A stretch of DNA of 32,476 nt from DASSBG01 sp035703755 (lineage in GTDB: Bacteria; Pseudomonadota; Gammaproteobacteria; Xanthomonadales; Rhodanobacteraceae), in contig DASSXP010000066.1 of assembly GCA_035703755.1 (NCBI GenBank), forward strand, positions 1 to 32,476. The letters are read 5' to 3'. The translations under genes were made by a program, and so were the position numbers. Numbering within the stretch: position 1 is the first letter of the stretch; every line of letters begins with the position of its first letter. This document shows, in pieces, positions 1-7,681 of this stretch. A model generated the notes under the pieces. It was given only the letters and a program-made list of their open reading frames with translations. It did no database searches and was not told the origin of the DNA.

Positions 1-3000
1 GCTGTCGGCGGTGCCGGCGGGATAATCGATGGTTGTCAGCCGGTTGCGGGCATCATAGGCGCGGTTGATGCGGGCGCTGGCCAGGTCGGCTGTTTCCGTC
101 GGACAGGCGCTCCAGCCGCTTTGGCCCTGCGCGCTCCACGCCAGGTTGCCGGCGGCGTCGTAGTCGAACACGCTCTGGCCGGATTCCGAGTCGGTTTGCA
201 CGCACAGGCGCTGCTGCTCGTCGTAGATGAACTGATGCGTGACCGATACCGTGGATGCGCTGCCGCCCGCGGGCGTGTACGTACCCGATTGGGTCATGGT
301 CAGCGGCTTGCCCCAGACGTCGCGGGTGACGGTCGTGACCGTGCCGTCGGCGAAGGTGGTCTTGAGCGGATGGTCCGTCGCCGGTGTGTCGAAGGCCTGA
401 TAGGCCGTGGTGATGGTGTGGCCTTTCGGGTCGGTGACGGTGATTTCGTTGCCGGATTGGTATTCGGTTGTCGTTATCAGCGGGCCGAGCTCGGAGTCGG
501 CACGGGTCTTGGTGACGCGACCGAGCGCGTCGTACTGCGTGCTCACGCCGGGGCGGTTGGCCGGCAGGTTGGCGCTGTAGGCCAGCGGGTAGGAGGCGAA
601 GGATTGCGCGCCGGTCGCGTCGAACTGGCGCCAGATCAGCGTGCCCTTGCCCGTCGCGGTGTCGCGCGCGGACGTCAGCACCGGGCTCAGGGCGGCGTCG
701 TAGATCGTGACGTCGGTGCGCTTGCCTTGCGTGGTCGTCACCTTCCAGTGCGTGCCGCTGACGCCGTAGTCGCTGGCTATGACCGACTGGTAGCTGACGT
801 CCACTGGCGCCCAGCTGTGGCCGGCATCGGCGGGGAAGGTCTGGTGGGTGATGCGGCCGAGAGCGTCGCGCTCGACCGTGGTCTCGTGGCCGAGTTCGTC
901 GGTGACGGAGAGAACCTCGCCAAAGTCGTTGACGCCAAGCGCGATGCCGGTGTCATCGGCGTAGGTGATCGTCTGCGGCACGCCATGGGCGTAGTCACTG
1001 TAGATCGTGGCGTGGTTGAGGCCGTCGCGGACGGTCTTCAACTGACCCGCCGCCGCGTCGCCCACCGGGTACCAGGTGTAGCTCGCGGCCAACTGGCCGA
1101 AGCGGTGGATCGTGGTCAGGGTCGCATCCACCGGATCGTAGCTGCGCGCCTCGGGCACGGTATTCGCGTAGGCCGCCGGGGCCGTCACTGTGCGGCGCTT
1201 GAACTGGCCCAGCACCCATTGCGCGGTGTTGTTCTCGTAGGCGAGGGTTTCGCTGACCGACGGGCCGTTCACGCCGCTGCGGGCGCGGGTGATTTCCAGT
1301 GGCTGCGCGTAGCTGTTCCACGCCGTCGCCGTCCAGCGGTAGTCGATGCCGCCTTCGCTGATCGTGCGCGATTCGAGCGGGCTTTGCTGCCGGCTGCGCA
1401 GCACGTTGGCACGATACAGATTGTCCGAACCGTACAGGGTCGGCCACGGGCCATGATCGGCGGCGGCGTAGCGGCGGCGCTCGGTCCGCAGCGGGGTATC
1501 GGCATTGAGCGCGGCCGCGCTGGCGTACCAGGCGGTCGCCAGGCGCTGGCCTTCCGAGGCATCGAAGCGGTTCGAGAAGGTGGCACGGGTCGGATGGCCT
1601 TGCGGATCGGTGACGGTGGTCCATACCGTGCCATCGTAAGGACAGCCCGACGTGCAATCGGTATCCCAACTGGCGTTGGGGTCCGAATAGTCGTAGGTCC
1701 AGGTTCGTGACGGCACGCCGGCACCGCTCGCGCTGCGCGTTTGCAACGCCAGCGTGCGGTAATACACCGGGTGCGTGTTGATCTGGTAATCCATGCAGCC
1801 CTTGGGGATCGCTGCGTGCCCGCGCGTCTCGCCCTCGACGACATAGCTCACGGTCAGCCCCGCCGCGGTGGTCACCGTGCCCGTGAAGGACAGCGCGGCG
1901 ACCGCGTCAAGCGCCGAGTCGGCATTGGACAGCGGGCCAAGCAGGCAGCCGTTGGGTGCGGCCGGGTCGTTCGCCCAGGCCAGATGGGCGAGATCGTACC
2001 CGGTCGCCATGCCTTCCGGCCCGGTCACGGACGTCAGCGTCTTGCGTTGGCCACCCTCGACCAACGCCGCTTGCACGTCATAGGTCCACCTGCGCGGTGC
2101 CGCCGCTGCCGGCTGCGCAATCACCTGATGGATCACGCCGTCCTGCCATCGAAGCTCTATGGACCGCCCGTCGTCCGCCTCGATACCGATCAACTGGTGG
2201 CCGCTGTAGTGGTAGTCGACCCAATGGCCGTAACGGTCCTCGACATGGGTGGCGTAGAGCTGCGCCACCGAGCGCTTGACCTCGTCGTCGGGCGGCACCG
2301 TCGGGGTCGCCGGGGTCTGCGACCCAGCCGTGGCGGGCTTCCACACCGAGCGGGTGTCGGTGTAGACGAGATAGTCGAAGGTCCAACGCCACCCGTCCGG
2401 CGTCACCACCAGGAAGCCTTCGCCGCTGTCTTCGGAATTGGGGGCCAGTGGAATGCACGCCGCCATCGCGTCATCCCGGGTGACCACCGGGAAGTTCAGC
2501 GGCACGCCGCCGGCGCTCATGACCGGTTGATGGGTATTGGTGGACGGCAACCGCTTCAGCAAGGTCTGCCGGCCCTGCCCCGGCAGGCGCAGGTGAAAAC
2601 CCGCGTGGTACTCATCCGGCCAGAACAGGTTCTGCGCGCGCTGCAAGGTGGGCAGATCGGCGAAGTCCGAGCAGCGCGCCGTCGACGCGCCATCGGCGCC
2701 CACCTTCCAGTTTTCGCGCGCGACCACGCCCTCGATCACCGGCACATCGAGTTGCCAATCACCAAAGGCCGGCGTCTCCCCCGTCTGCCCCGGATACCCC
2801 ACCTCGAAGCGCCGCGTCAGCGCCACCGGCAAACCGCTGTTGCCCGGCAGCGACACATCCGTCACCACAAAACCCAGGCTGCCGGTGTAGAGATCAATGG
2901 TTTCGCCGATGCCGGCACTGCCCGCAGGCAAATAACGCGAATCCAGCGTCGCCAGCCCGTTCAAGAACGATTCCGGGCTCTGCCCGGTCGCGCTGCCTTG

Positions 3001-3111
3001 CGCGAAGACCGGAGCGGCCAAAGACAGGGCAAGCAGCAACAAACACCATCGCCCGGCACCGGCCAACTCAGCCCACCACGTTGCCGCTGGGCGGCGTCCT
3101 TGCTTTGCCAT
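1..3111 (-). CDS. RHS/YD-repeat secreted protein (C-terminus outside window)
   Basis: An open frame with no stop runs from the ATG at 3111 to the window edge, giving 1,037 codons of a longer protein. The N-terminus has a Sec-type signal: a basic start, a Leu/Ala-rich core around residues 22-36 and a likely cut after APVFA. Residues about 40-550 form a non-repetitive N-terminal region typical of RHS proteins (Leu-Tyr-Thr-Gly-Ser-Leu-Gly, then Leu-Thr-Arg-Arg-Phe). The remainder carries many YD-type repeats, for example YDALGRVTKT, YDAAGNL and YDARNRLTTIDYP. RHS repeats build a large beta-cage shell; in many members it encloses a variable C-terminal toxin or adhesin. That C-terminal end lies outside the window, so toxin function cannot be judged. 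The gene is divergent from the XRE regulator at 3279. The family call is firm and the role is not. Confidence 0.9.
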   Translation of the reverse strand, partial: MAKQGRRPAATWWAELAGAGRWCLLLLALSLAAPVFAQGSATGQSPESFLNGLATLDSRYLPAGSAGIGETIDLYTGSLGFVVTDVSLPGNSGLPVALTRRFEVGYPGQTGETPAFGDWQLDVPVIEGVVARENWKVGADGASTARCSDFADLPTLQRAQNLFWPDEYHAGFHLRLPGQGRQTLLKRLPSTNTHQPVMSAGGVPLNFPVVTRDDAMAACIPLAPNSEDSGEGFLVVTPDGWRWTFDYLVYTDTRSVWKPATAGSQTPATPTVPPDDEVKRSVAQLYATHVEDRYGHWVDYHYSGHQLIGIEADDGRSIELRWQDGVIHQVIAQPAAAAPRRWTYDVQAALVEGGQRKTLTSVTGPEGMATGYDLAHLAWANDPAAPNGCLLGPLSNADSALDAVAALSFTGTVTTAAGLTVSYVVEGETRGHAAIPKGCMDYQINTHPVYYRTLALQTRSASGAGVPSRTWTYDYSDPNASWDTDCTSGCPYDGTVWTTVTDPQGHPTRATFSNRFDASEGQRLATAWYASAAALNADTPLRTERRRYAAADHGPWPTLYGSDNLYRANVLRSRQQSPLESRTISEGGIDYRWTATAWNSYAQPLEITRARSGVNGPSVSETLAYENNTAQWVLGQFKRRTVTAPAAYANTVPEARSYDPVDATLTTIHRFGQLAASYTWYPVGDAAAGQLKTVRDGLNHATIYSDYAHGVPQTITYADDTGIALGVNDFGEVLSVTDELGHETTVERDALGRITHQTFPADAGHSWAPVDVSYQSVIASDYGVSGTHWKVTTTQGKRTDVTIYDAALSPVLTSARDTATGKGTLIWRQFDATGAQSFASYPLAYSANLPANRPGVSTQYDALGRVTKTRADSELGPLITTTEYQSGNEITVTDPKGHTITTAYQAFDTPATDHPLKTTFADGTVTTVTRDVWGKPLTMTQSGTYTPAGGSASTVSVTHQFIYDEQQRLCVQTDSESGQSVFDYDAAGNLAWSAQGQSGWSACPTETADLASARINRAYDARNRLTTIDYPAGTADS

Positions 3112-3162
3112 CGTCTGCCTCTGTCGAGCTACGAGTAATTGTTTCGGGCCGTCGACTGATCA

Positions 3163-3242
3163 CTATCGACTTCGCATCAATCGGCGAGAGCATTTACCGA
3201 ACGATAGCACACGATAGTTTAATCTACCCGCTTTATATAAAG
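3163..3242. promoter_or_regulatory. AT-rich divergent promoter with ACGATAG boxes and a 12-bp palindrome
   Basis: This stretch is much more AT-rich than its surroundings and separates the divergent RHS and XRE genes. ACGATAG occurs at 3201-3207 and 3211-3217, a 10-bp period or one helical turn. The inverted core CTATCG lies at 3163-3168. A perfect palindrome CTTTATATAAAG spans 3231-3242 and could supply a -10-like element in either direction. No convincing -35 box was found. An operator for the adjacent XRE protein is an inference. Confidence 0.45.
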
Positions 3243-3278
3243 TCGTTCTTTAGCGCCAGCTTTTCTACTTTGTCGGCT

Positions 3279-3554
3279 ATGACGGCCGATGAACTTCAGC
3301 AAAAACTTGGGCGCGTGATACGCCATCACCGCGAGATGTGCGGCTACAGTCAAGAAGGCTTTGCCAACGAAATTGCCATACCGCGCGCCTACTACGGCAC
3401 CGTTGAACGGGGCAAACAAAACATCACTCTGAAGACGTTGCATCAAATTGCCACCGGGCTCGACGCAGCACCGTCCCAGCTTCTGCATCAGGCTGAATCA
3501 TGGAATGAGTCCAACTTCCCGGCACTGCGCAGAGCGGGACGCCCCCGCAAGTAG
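3279..3554 (+). CDS. XRE-family helix-turn-helix regulator, 91 aa
   Basis: This is a single-domain Cro/C1-type DNA-binding protein. The HTH fills residues about 6-66, with the usual order: a first helix with RxxR, the Gln/Glu-Gly-Phe-Ala turn, a recognition helix followed by YYGTVERGKQN, then ITLKTLHQIATGLD. A short basic tail ends in GRPRK. The start at 3279 was chosen because the HTH begins right after it. The upstream in-frame extension to 3081 would read through the RHS start and the AT-rich promoter. It is divergent from the RHS gene, and the repeated boxes between them make it a candidate regulator of that gene and of itself. Expression from only this promoter is inferred. Confidence 0.85.
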   Translation: MTADELQQKLGRVIRHHREMCGYSQEGFANEIAIPRAYYGTVERGKQNITLKTLHQIATGLDAAPSQLLHQAESWNESNFPALRRAGRPRK

Positions 3555-3567
3555 CGCGGCACGCCGA

Positions 3568-4416
3568 TCAGCCGCGCGTCAGCAGGCCGATAGCCAGCAA
3601 GGCCAGCGCCAGCGCGGCCAGATTGAGGCGGCTCAGGCGTTCGCGGAACAGCAGCAGGCCGACCACGGCGCCCAGCACCACCACGCCCAGATTCATGCCG
3701 GCGAATACCAGCGACGGATTCTGCGGCAGCGCGCGATGCGCCTTGAGATAAAAATAGATGTTGCCGAAGTTGAGCAGGCCGAGCAGGACGCCGGCAAGCA
3801 GGCTGCGCGCGGTGAAGCGGGCCCGTCGCGCCAGCACCAAACCCATCGCCACCAGCAAGGCCAGCGCGAAGATCAGCGTCAACGAACTTGCCAACGGCAA
3901 GCCCGCGGCGGCGACGCGCTTGAACAGGATGTCGATCACGCCGAAGCCGCAAAACACCAGCAGCGGCCACAACCAACCCGCCCGCCCACTCGCCGTGCCG
4001 CGCCGGCCCGCGTCCCGCCACAGCATGCCGAGCAAGGCCAGCAAGCCAAGCGCACAGGCGCCAAGTTTCAGCGGCGTCAGTGTCTCGCCGAACCAGGCGA
4101 ATGCCGCCACCAGAGGCAATACCAGCGACAAGCGTTGCGCCGCATCCGAGCGCACGATGCCGGCGTGGCGCACCGAGGCCGCCAGGGCCAAAAAGATCGT
4201 CGGCAACAGCACGCCGAGCACCGCCACCGCCAACCACGGTACGGCTGCGCTGGCGAGGCGCGTCCAGTCGGGCTGCAACAACAGCACGGTGGCCGCGCCC
4301 GCAATCAGATAGTTCCAGGCCACGGCTTGACCGATATCGACACGCCGCGCTGGCGCCAGCTTCAGCAGCACCGACACCAGCACGCTCATCACCACGCTGG
4401 CGATCACGTAAATCAT
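3568..4416 (-). CDS. EamA/DMT-superfamily transporter, 282 aa
   Basis: This is an inner-membrane protein of about ten hydrophobic helices arranged as two similar halves, as in EamA drug/metabolite transporters. The start at 4416 (MIYVIAS) begins directly with the first helix. The longer frame to 4509 would add an Arg/Pro-rich, non-membrane leader and is less likely. The ribosome-binding site is weak. The C-terminal half contains the conserved-looking segment with LNFGNIYFYLKAHRALP and ends in short Arg-linked helices. The substrate cannot be read from the sequence. Family members export amino acids, sugars, purines or drugs. It is convergent with the XRE gene, with 13 bp between their stops. 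Confidence 0.85.
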   Translation of the reverse strand: MIYVIASVVMSVLVSVLLKLAPARRVDIGQAVAWNYLIAGAATVLLLQPDWTRLASAAVPWLAVAVLGVLLPTIFLALAASVRHAGIVRSDAAQRLSLVLPLVAAFAWFGETLTPLKLGACALGLLALLGMLWRDAGRRGTASGRAGWLWPLLVFCGFGVIDILFKRVAAAGLPLASSLTLIFALALLVAMGLVLARRARFTARSLLAGVLLGLLNFGNIYFYLKAHRALPQNPSLVFAGMNLGVVVLGAVVGLLLFRERLSRLNLAALALALLAIGLLTRG

Positions 4417-4638
4417 GAGGATTATCCCGTACCTGCGAGGGCGCGAGCCTACACCATGGAGCGCTGGCACCGCGACGCGTCGCGGCGAATCGAACGCAGG
4501 GCACGGCATTCACCGGCCGGCGGCGGAGGCGGCTGCATTGCCGCGCGCGCCGTGCCGAATGCGTGTGGATACAGCAACGGCGGTCTGCAACGCGCGCCGG
4601 AGGGGCTTCCCCATTCGCCCGGCAACGGTCAGACTCAC

Positions 4639-4659
4639 GCTTCGGTACCGTAGCGAAGC
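4639..4659 (+). promoter_or_regulatory. Inverted repeat just upstream of the histidine kinase start
   Basis: GCTTCG (4639-4644) and CGAAGC (4654-4659) are perfect inverted arms with a 9-base spacer, and CGGTACCG at 4643-4650 is itself palindromic. The right arm ends 5 bases before the kinase ATG, so in mRNA the hairpin would cover the ribosome-binding region. A role in translation control or protein binding is inferred. The 248-bp region 4417-4664 shows no other clear signal. Confidence 0.3.
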
Positions 4660-4664
4660 CGTGC

Positions 4665-5771
4665 ATGCCCGCCGTCGACAACTCGCCTCCGCGCACCTTC
4701 AAATCGCTGGCCTTGACCTTCGGCTTCTGGACCTTGCTGGGCCTTTCCTACGCGCTGAGCGCGGGCTTGTCCGCGTCCAGCGAGGGCGAGGTGGCGAACT
4801 GGGGCCGATTGCTGACGTGGTATCTCGCCGGCTACTGGCTGTGGATGTTGCTGGCGCCGATCATCGCCCGGCTGGGTGACAGAACAGCCACCGCCAGCTG
4901 GCGCGGCTTCTGCGCCGTGCAGATTCCGGCGAGCGTTTTGATGTCCCTGGCCCAGTTGGTAGTGCACGTGGGGATTTACTGGGCATTCTGGCACGCCAGC
5001 ATCACCACGGCTGACAGCTTCGGCGGCTACCTCAAGCGTGAGTTCGTGTTCAATTTCTACTTTGCGCAGTTGACCTACTGGGTCATCCATGCGGTCCAGC
5101 GCGGCATGGCGTCGCGCCGTCACCTGCGCGACGAGCGCTGGCGCAACGCGCAACTGGAAACGCAACTCGCGCAATCGCAGTTGCAGGCGCTGCGGATGCA
5201 GTTGCAGCCGCACTTCCTGTTCAACACGCTGAATGCGATTTCGGCGCTGACGCTGGCCGATCCCATGCAGGCGCGACAGATGATTGCGCGCCTCGGCGAC
5301 TTGCTGCGGCTGACACTGGAAGAACGCCACGCGCAAACGGTGTCGCTGGCGCGCGAGCTCGAGTTGGTGCGCGCCTATCTCGACATCCAGCGCATCCGCT
5401 TTCGTGATCGCCTCGCGATCCACATCGACGCCAGCGCGGAATCGCTCGGCGCCACGCTGCCGGGCATGATCTTGCAGCCGCTGGTCGAGAACGCGCTGCA
5501 ACACGGCCTGTCGCAGCAGATGCGGGGTGGAAACCTGTGGCTCGTGGCGCGTCGTGAGGGCCGGCAACTGCATTTGCGGGTCGAGGATGACGGCGCCGGC
5601 TTGCCGCCGGGCGGCGGCAACGACGGTGTGGGGCTTGGCAACACCCGCGCCCGACTCGCCATGCTGTTCGGCGCGGACGCGCAGTTGACGCTGTGCCCAC
5701 GCGTTGGCGGCGGCACCCTGGTACAGCTGCACTTGCCGTTCCGGCTGCCCGCCGACCCGGTGGCGACATGA
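4665..5771 (+). CDS. LytS/YehU-type sensor histidine kinase, 368 aa
   Basis: This is a membrane sensor kinase of the His_kinase (LytS/AlgZ) class. The N-terminal about 145 residues hold four hydrophobic segments (about 12-34, 48-68, 82-108 and 125-143) with no recognisable sensory domain. A short coiled linker (155-180) leads to the phospho-acceptor box LQPHFLFNTLNAIS, with His183 as the likely phosphorylation site. The ATPase part has an N-box with Asn276 (PLVENALQHG), a G1 box at DDGAGLP and a G2 box at GVGLGNTRARL. The start at 4665 was preferred to 4563 because the extra 34 residues are Arg-rich and unlike the family. Its stop overlaps the response-regulator ATG by 4 bp (ATGA), so the two are translationally coupled and are a cognate pair. 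Confidence 0.93.
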   Translation: MPAVDNSPPRTFKSLALTFGFWTLLGLSYALSAGLSASSEGEVANWGRLLTWYLAGYWLWMLLAPIIARLGDRTATASWRGFCAVQIPASVLMSLAQLVVHVGIYWAFWHASITTADSFGGYLKREFVFNFYFAQLTYWVIHAVQRGMASRRHLRDERWRNAQLETQLAQSQLQALRMQLQPHFLFNTLNAISALTLADPMQARQMIARLGDLLRLTLEERHAQTVSLARELELVRAYLDIQRIRFRDRLAIHIDASAESLGATLPGMILQPLVENALQHGLSQQMRGGNLWLVARREGRQLHLRVEDDGAGLPPGGGNDGVGLGNTRARLAMLFGADAQLTLCPRVGGGTLVQLHLPFRLPADPVAT

Positions 5772-6523
5772 GCACGCAAACCATCCGCGCCCTGCTGGTG
5801 GATGACGAAGTGCTGGCACGGCTGGCCCTGCGGCAGGCGCTGGAGACGCATCCCGACGTGACCATCGTCGGCGAATGCGGCAACGCAGCCGATGCTTTGC
5901 AAGCCATGGCCGTGCTGCAACCGGACCTGTTGTTTCTCGACATTCGCATGCCGGGCATGGACGGATTCAAGCTGCTGCACGAGATCACGCCGGGGGTGGT
6001 CCCGATGGTGGTGTTCGCCACCGCGTTCAGCCAACACGCCGTGCGCGCATTCGATGCCGAGGCACTCGATTACCTGCTGAAGCCGATCGACCAGACCCGC
6101 TTCGACCGCACCATGCACCGGGTACGCCAGCGCTGGCATGACTTGCAGGCTTCGATGGCCGCCCCGCGGCCAATCCCGGCTGACAGCGGGCCGCTGCAAC
6201 GCCTCAGCGTGCAGGTGGGTGAGCACGTTCGCGTGATCGCGGTGGAGGCCATCGACTGGATACGCGCCGATGGCAACTACGTGCAGATTCGGGCAGAGGG
6301 CGCGCAGTTTCTGCATCGCGCCACCATGCAAAGCTTGCAAGACCGGCTGGACCCGACGCGTTTTCTGCGCATCCACCGCGGTGTCATCGTCAATGTGGAT
6401 CGCGTGCATGAAGTGCATCCGTTGTTCAATGGCAACGCCGAGGTCGTATTGCGCGACGGCACGCGACTGGCGTTGAGTCGGCGTTTCCGCGCCGGCGCCC
6501 GTGCACTGCTGGGGCTGCGTTGA
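5768..6523 (+). CDS. LytR/AlgR-family response regulator (REC + LytTR), 251 aa
   Basis: This is the cytoplasmic transcription factor partner of the upstream kinase. The receiver domain (residues 6-120) has acidic residues Asp12/Asp13, phospho-acceptor Asp58 in FLDIRMPGMDG, Thr85 and Lys105 in LLKPID. The C-terminal LytTR DNA-binding domain (about 147-251) has the expected landmarks: VEAIDWIRADGNYVQI, the FLRIHRGVIVNVD stretch and a final beta hairpin with LRDGTRLALSRRF. LytTR domains bind two direct repeats with a GTTnA-type core. Such a pair lies 39 bp after this gene, ahead of the PD40 genes. It overlaps the kinase gene by 4 bp. Confidence 0.95.
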   Translation: MSTQTIRALLVDDEVLARLALRQALETHPDVTIVGECGNAADALQAMAVLQPDLLFLDIRMPGMDGFKLLHEITPGVVPMVVFATAFSQHAVRAFDAEALDYLLKPIDQTRFDRTMHRVRQRWHDLQASMAAPRPIPADSGPLQRLSVQVGEHVRVIAVEAIDWIRADGNYVQIRAEGAQFLHRATMQSLQDRLDPTRFLRIHRGVIVNVDRVHEVHPLFNGNAEVVLRDGTRLALSRRFRAGARALLGLR

Positions 6524-6561
6524 AGCAAGCCTGGCGCGGTGCCGCAATCGCTGCGCATGCG

Positions 6562-6589
6562 GGCGTTCACGGAGTAAACAACCGTTCAC
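6562..6589 (+). promoter_or_regulatory. Candidate LytTR-regulator binding site (two direct repeats)
   Basis: The seven bases CGTTCAC occur twice, at 6564-6570 and 6583-6589, 19 bp apart. With flanks they read GGCGTTCAC and ACCGTTCAC. The published LytTR consensus is roughly [TA][AC][CA]GTTN[AG][TG], repeated with 12-13 bp between copies. Here the core GTTCA fits, the second copy fits at 8 of 9 positions, and the spacer is 10 bp, slightly short. The site lies between the LytTR regulator gene and the PD40 pair, which fits a target promoter, but the match is imperfect. Confidence 0.4.
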
Positions 6590-6700
6590 CACCGAATCCA
6601 TGCCGCCTGTCACGGCTCGACGCCGCTGGCGGCACAAGCGACGCACGGCCGGCACGCGCGCCATAGCCTGTGCTGACCTTGATGCCGGAGTGGACAGACC

Positions 6701-7681
6701 ATGCGAGCACACAGTTGGCCAGGGGTCTTGGCCGTCGCGGGCTTCGCCTGCGTCGCCGCGACAACCAGCGCTGGAGCGATCCGGCCACGGCTGTTCGCGC
6801 CCGGCGAGATTTCGGCAACAAGCGGGGTTGACTGCGCCACGTTCACGCCGGATGGCAACACCGTGTTCTTTCGCCAAGGCCCGTGGCCGGCCGGCATGAT
6901 CATGCAGTCGCAGCGGCGCAATGGACATTGGTCACCACCGATCATTGCGCCCTTTTCAGGCCAATGGCTGGATCACGATCCGGCACTGGCGCCGGATGGA
7001 TCATTCCTGATCTACAGCTCGAACCGCCCCGACACGAGCGGCGGCAAGCCGCTGCATGGTGGCCACCTGTGGCGCGTCGAGCGCCGCGGCAGCGGCTGGA
7101 GCGCGCCGGCGTTGCTGCCGACAACGGTCAATTTCGGCACCCACATTTTCGCACCCAGCATTGCCGCGAACGGGGATCTGTATTTCCAGAGCCGTGACAA
7201 CCCGTCCGGACAGTTTCATCTGTATTTCTCGCCATGGCGCGATGGGCAGTACCAACATGCCGTCCGCTTGCAGCTGATGCCGGACGACCGCCATGAACTT
7301 GATCCCGCCATCGCTCCGGATGGCGCGTTCCTGGTGTTCGACGCCGGCAAAAACGCCAGCGGCGAGGCCGATCGCCTGTACATCGCGTTCCGGGATGGCG
7401 CGGGCTGGAGCCAAGCCGTCGATCTGGGTGACACGATCAACGCCTATCAGCCCTGGGGCGCGCATCTGGGGCCGGATGGCACCACGCTGTACTTCACCGG
7501 CAGCCACAGCATCCCCGCCGATTGGCCGCGGTCGCGCCAGCAAGCCGAGCAGGATCTGGCGCGCATCCGCCAGTGGGACAACGGCAGCAGCCACATTTTC
7601 AGCGTGTCGCTGGCCCCCTGGCTTGCCGCGCACGGTGACGCCAAGGCGCCGCGGCACATGACCGCAAACCACAGCAAATGA
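6701..7681 (+). CDS. Exported TolB/PD40-type beta-propeller protein, 326 aa
   Basis: This is a predicted secreted or periplasmic protein with a Sec signal (residues 1-26, cut near TTSAGA). The mature part shows repeated PD40 blades: FTPDGNTVFF, LAPDGSFLIYSSNRP, IAANGDLYFQS, IAPDGAFLVFDAG and LGPDGTTLYFTG. PD40/WD40-like propellers of the TolB type usually bind proteins or ligands and have no catalytic residues by themselves, so no reaction is assigned. GGAG lies about 14 bases before the ATG. Its stop overlaps the start of the next gene, a clear paralogue, by 4 bp. The position behind a LytTR two-component system and a candidate binding site suggests control by that system. Confidence 0.85.
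   Translation: MRAHSWPGVLAVAGFACVAATTSAGAIRPRLFAPGEISATSGVDCATFTPDGNTVFFRQGPWPAGMIMQSQRRNGHWSPPIIAPFSGQWLDHDPALAPDGSFLIYSSNRPDTSGGKPLHGGHLWRVERRGSGWSAPALLPTTVNFGTHIFAPSIAANGDLYFQSRDNPSGQFHLYFSPWRDGQYQHAVRLQLMPDDRHELDPAIAPDGAFLVFDAGKNASGEADRLYIAFRDGAGWSQAVDLGDTINAYQPWGAHLGPDGTTLYFTGSHSIPADWPRSRQQAEQDLARIRQWDNGSSHIFSVSLAPWLAAHGDAKAPRHMTANHSK

Noticed and set aside
121..3138. Two long plus-strand open frames (529 and 465 codons) opposite the RHS gene
   Set aside because: They are antisense to the RHS frame, which has a signal peptide and real YD repeats. Their translations are Arg/Gly/Val-rich with no recognisable domain, typical of mirror frames in GC-rich DNA.
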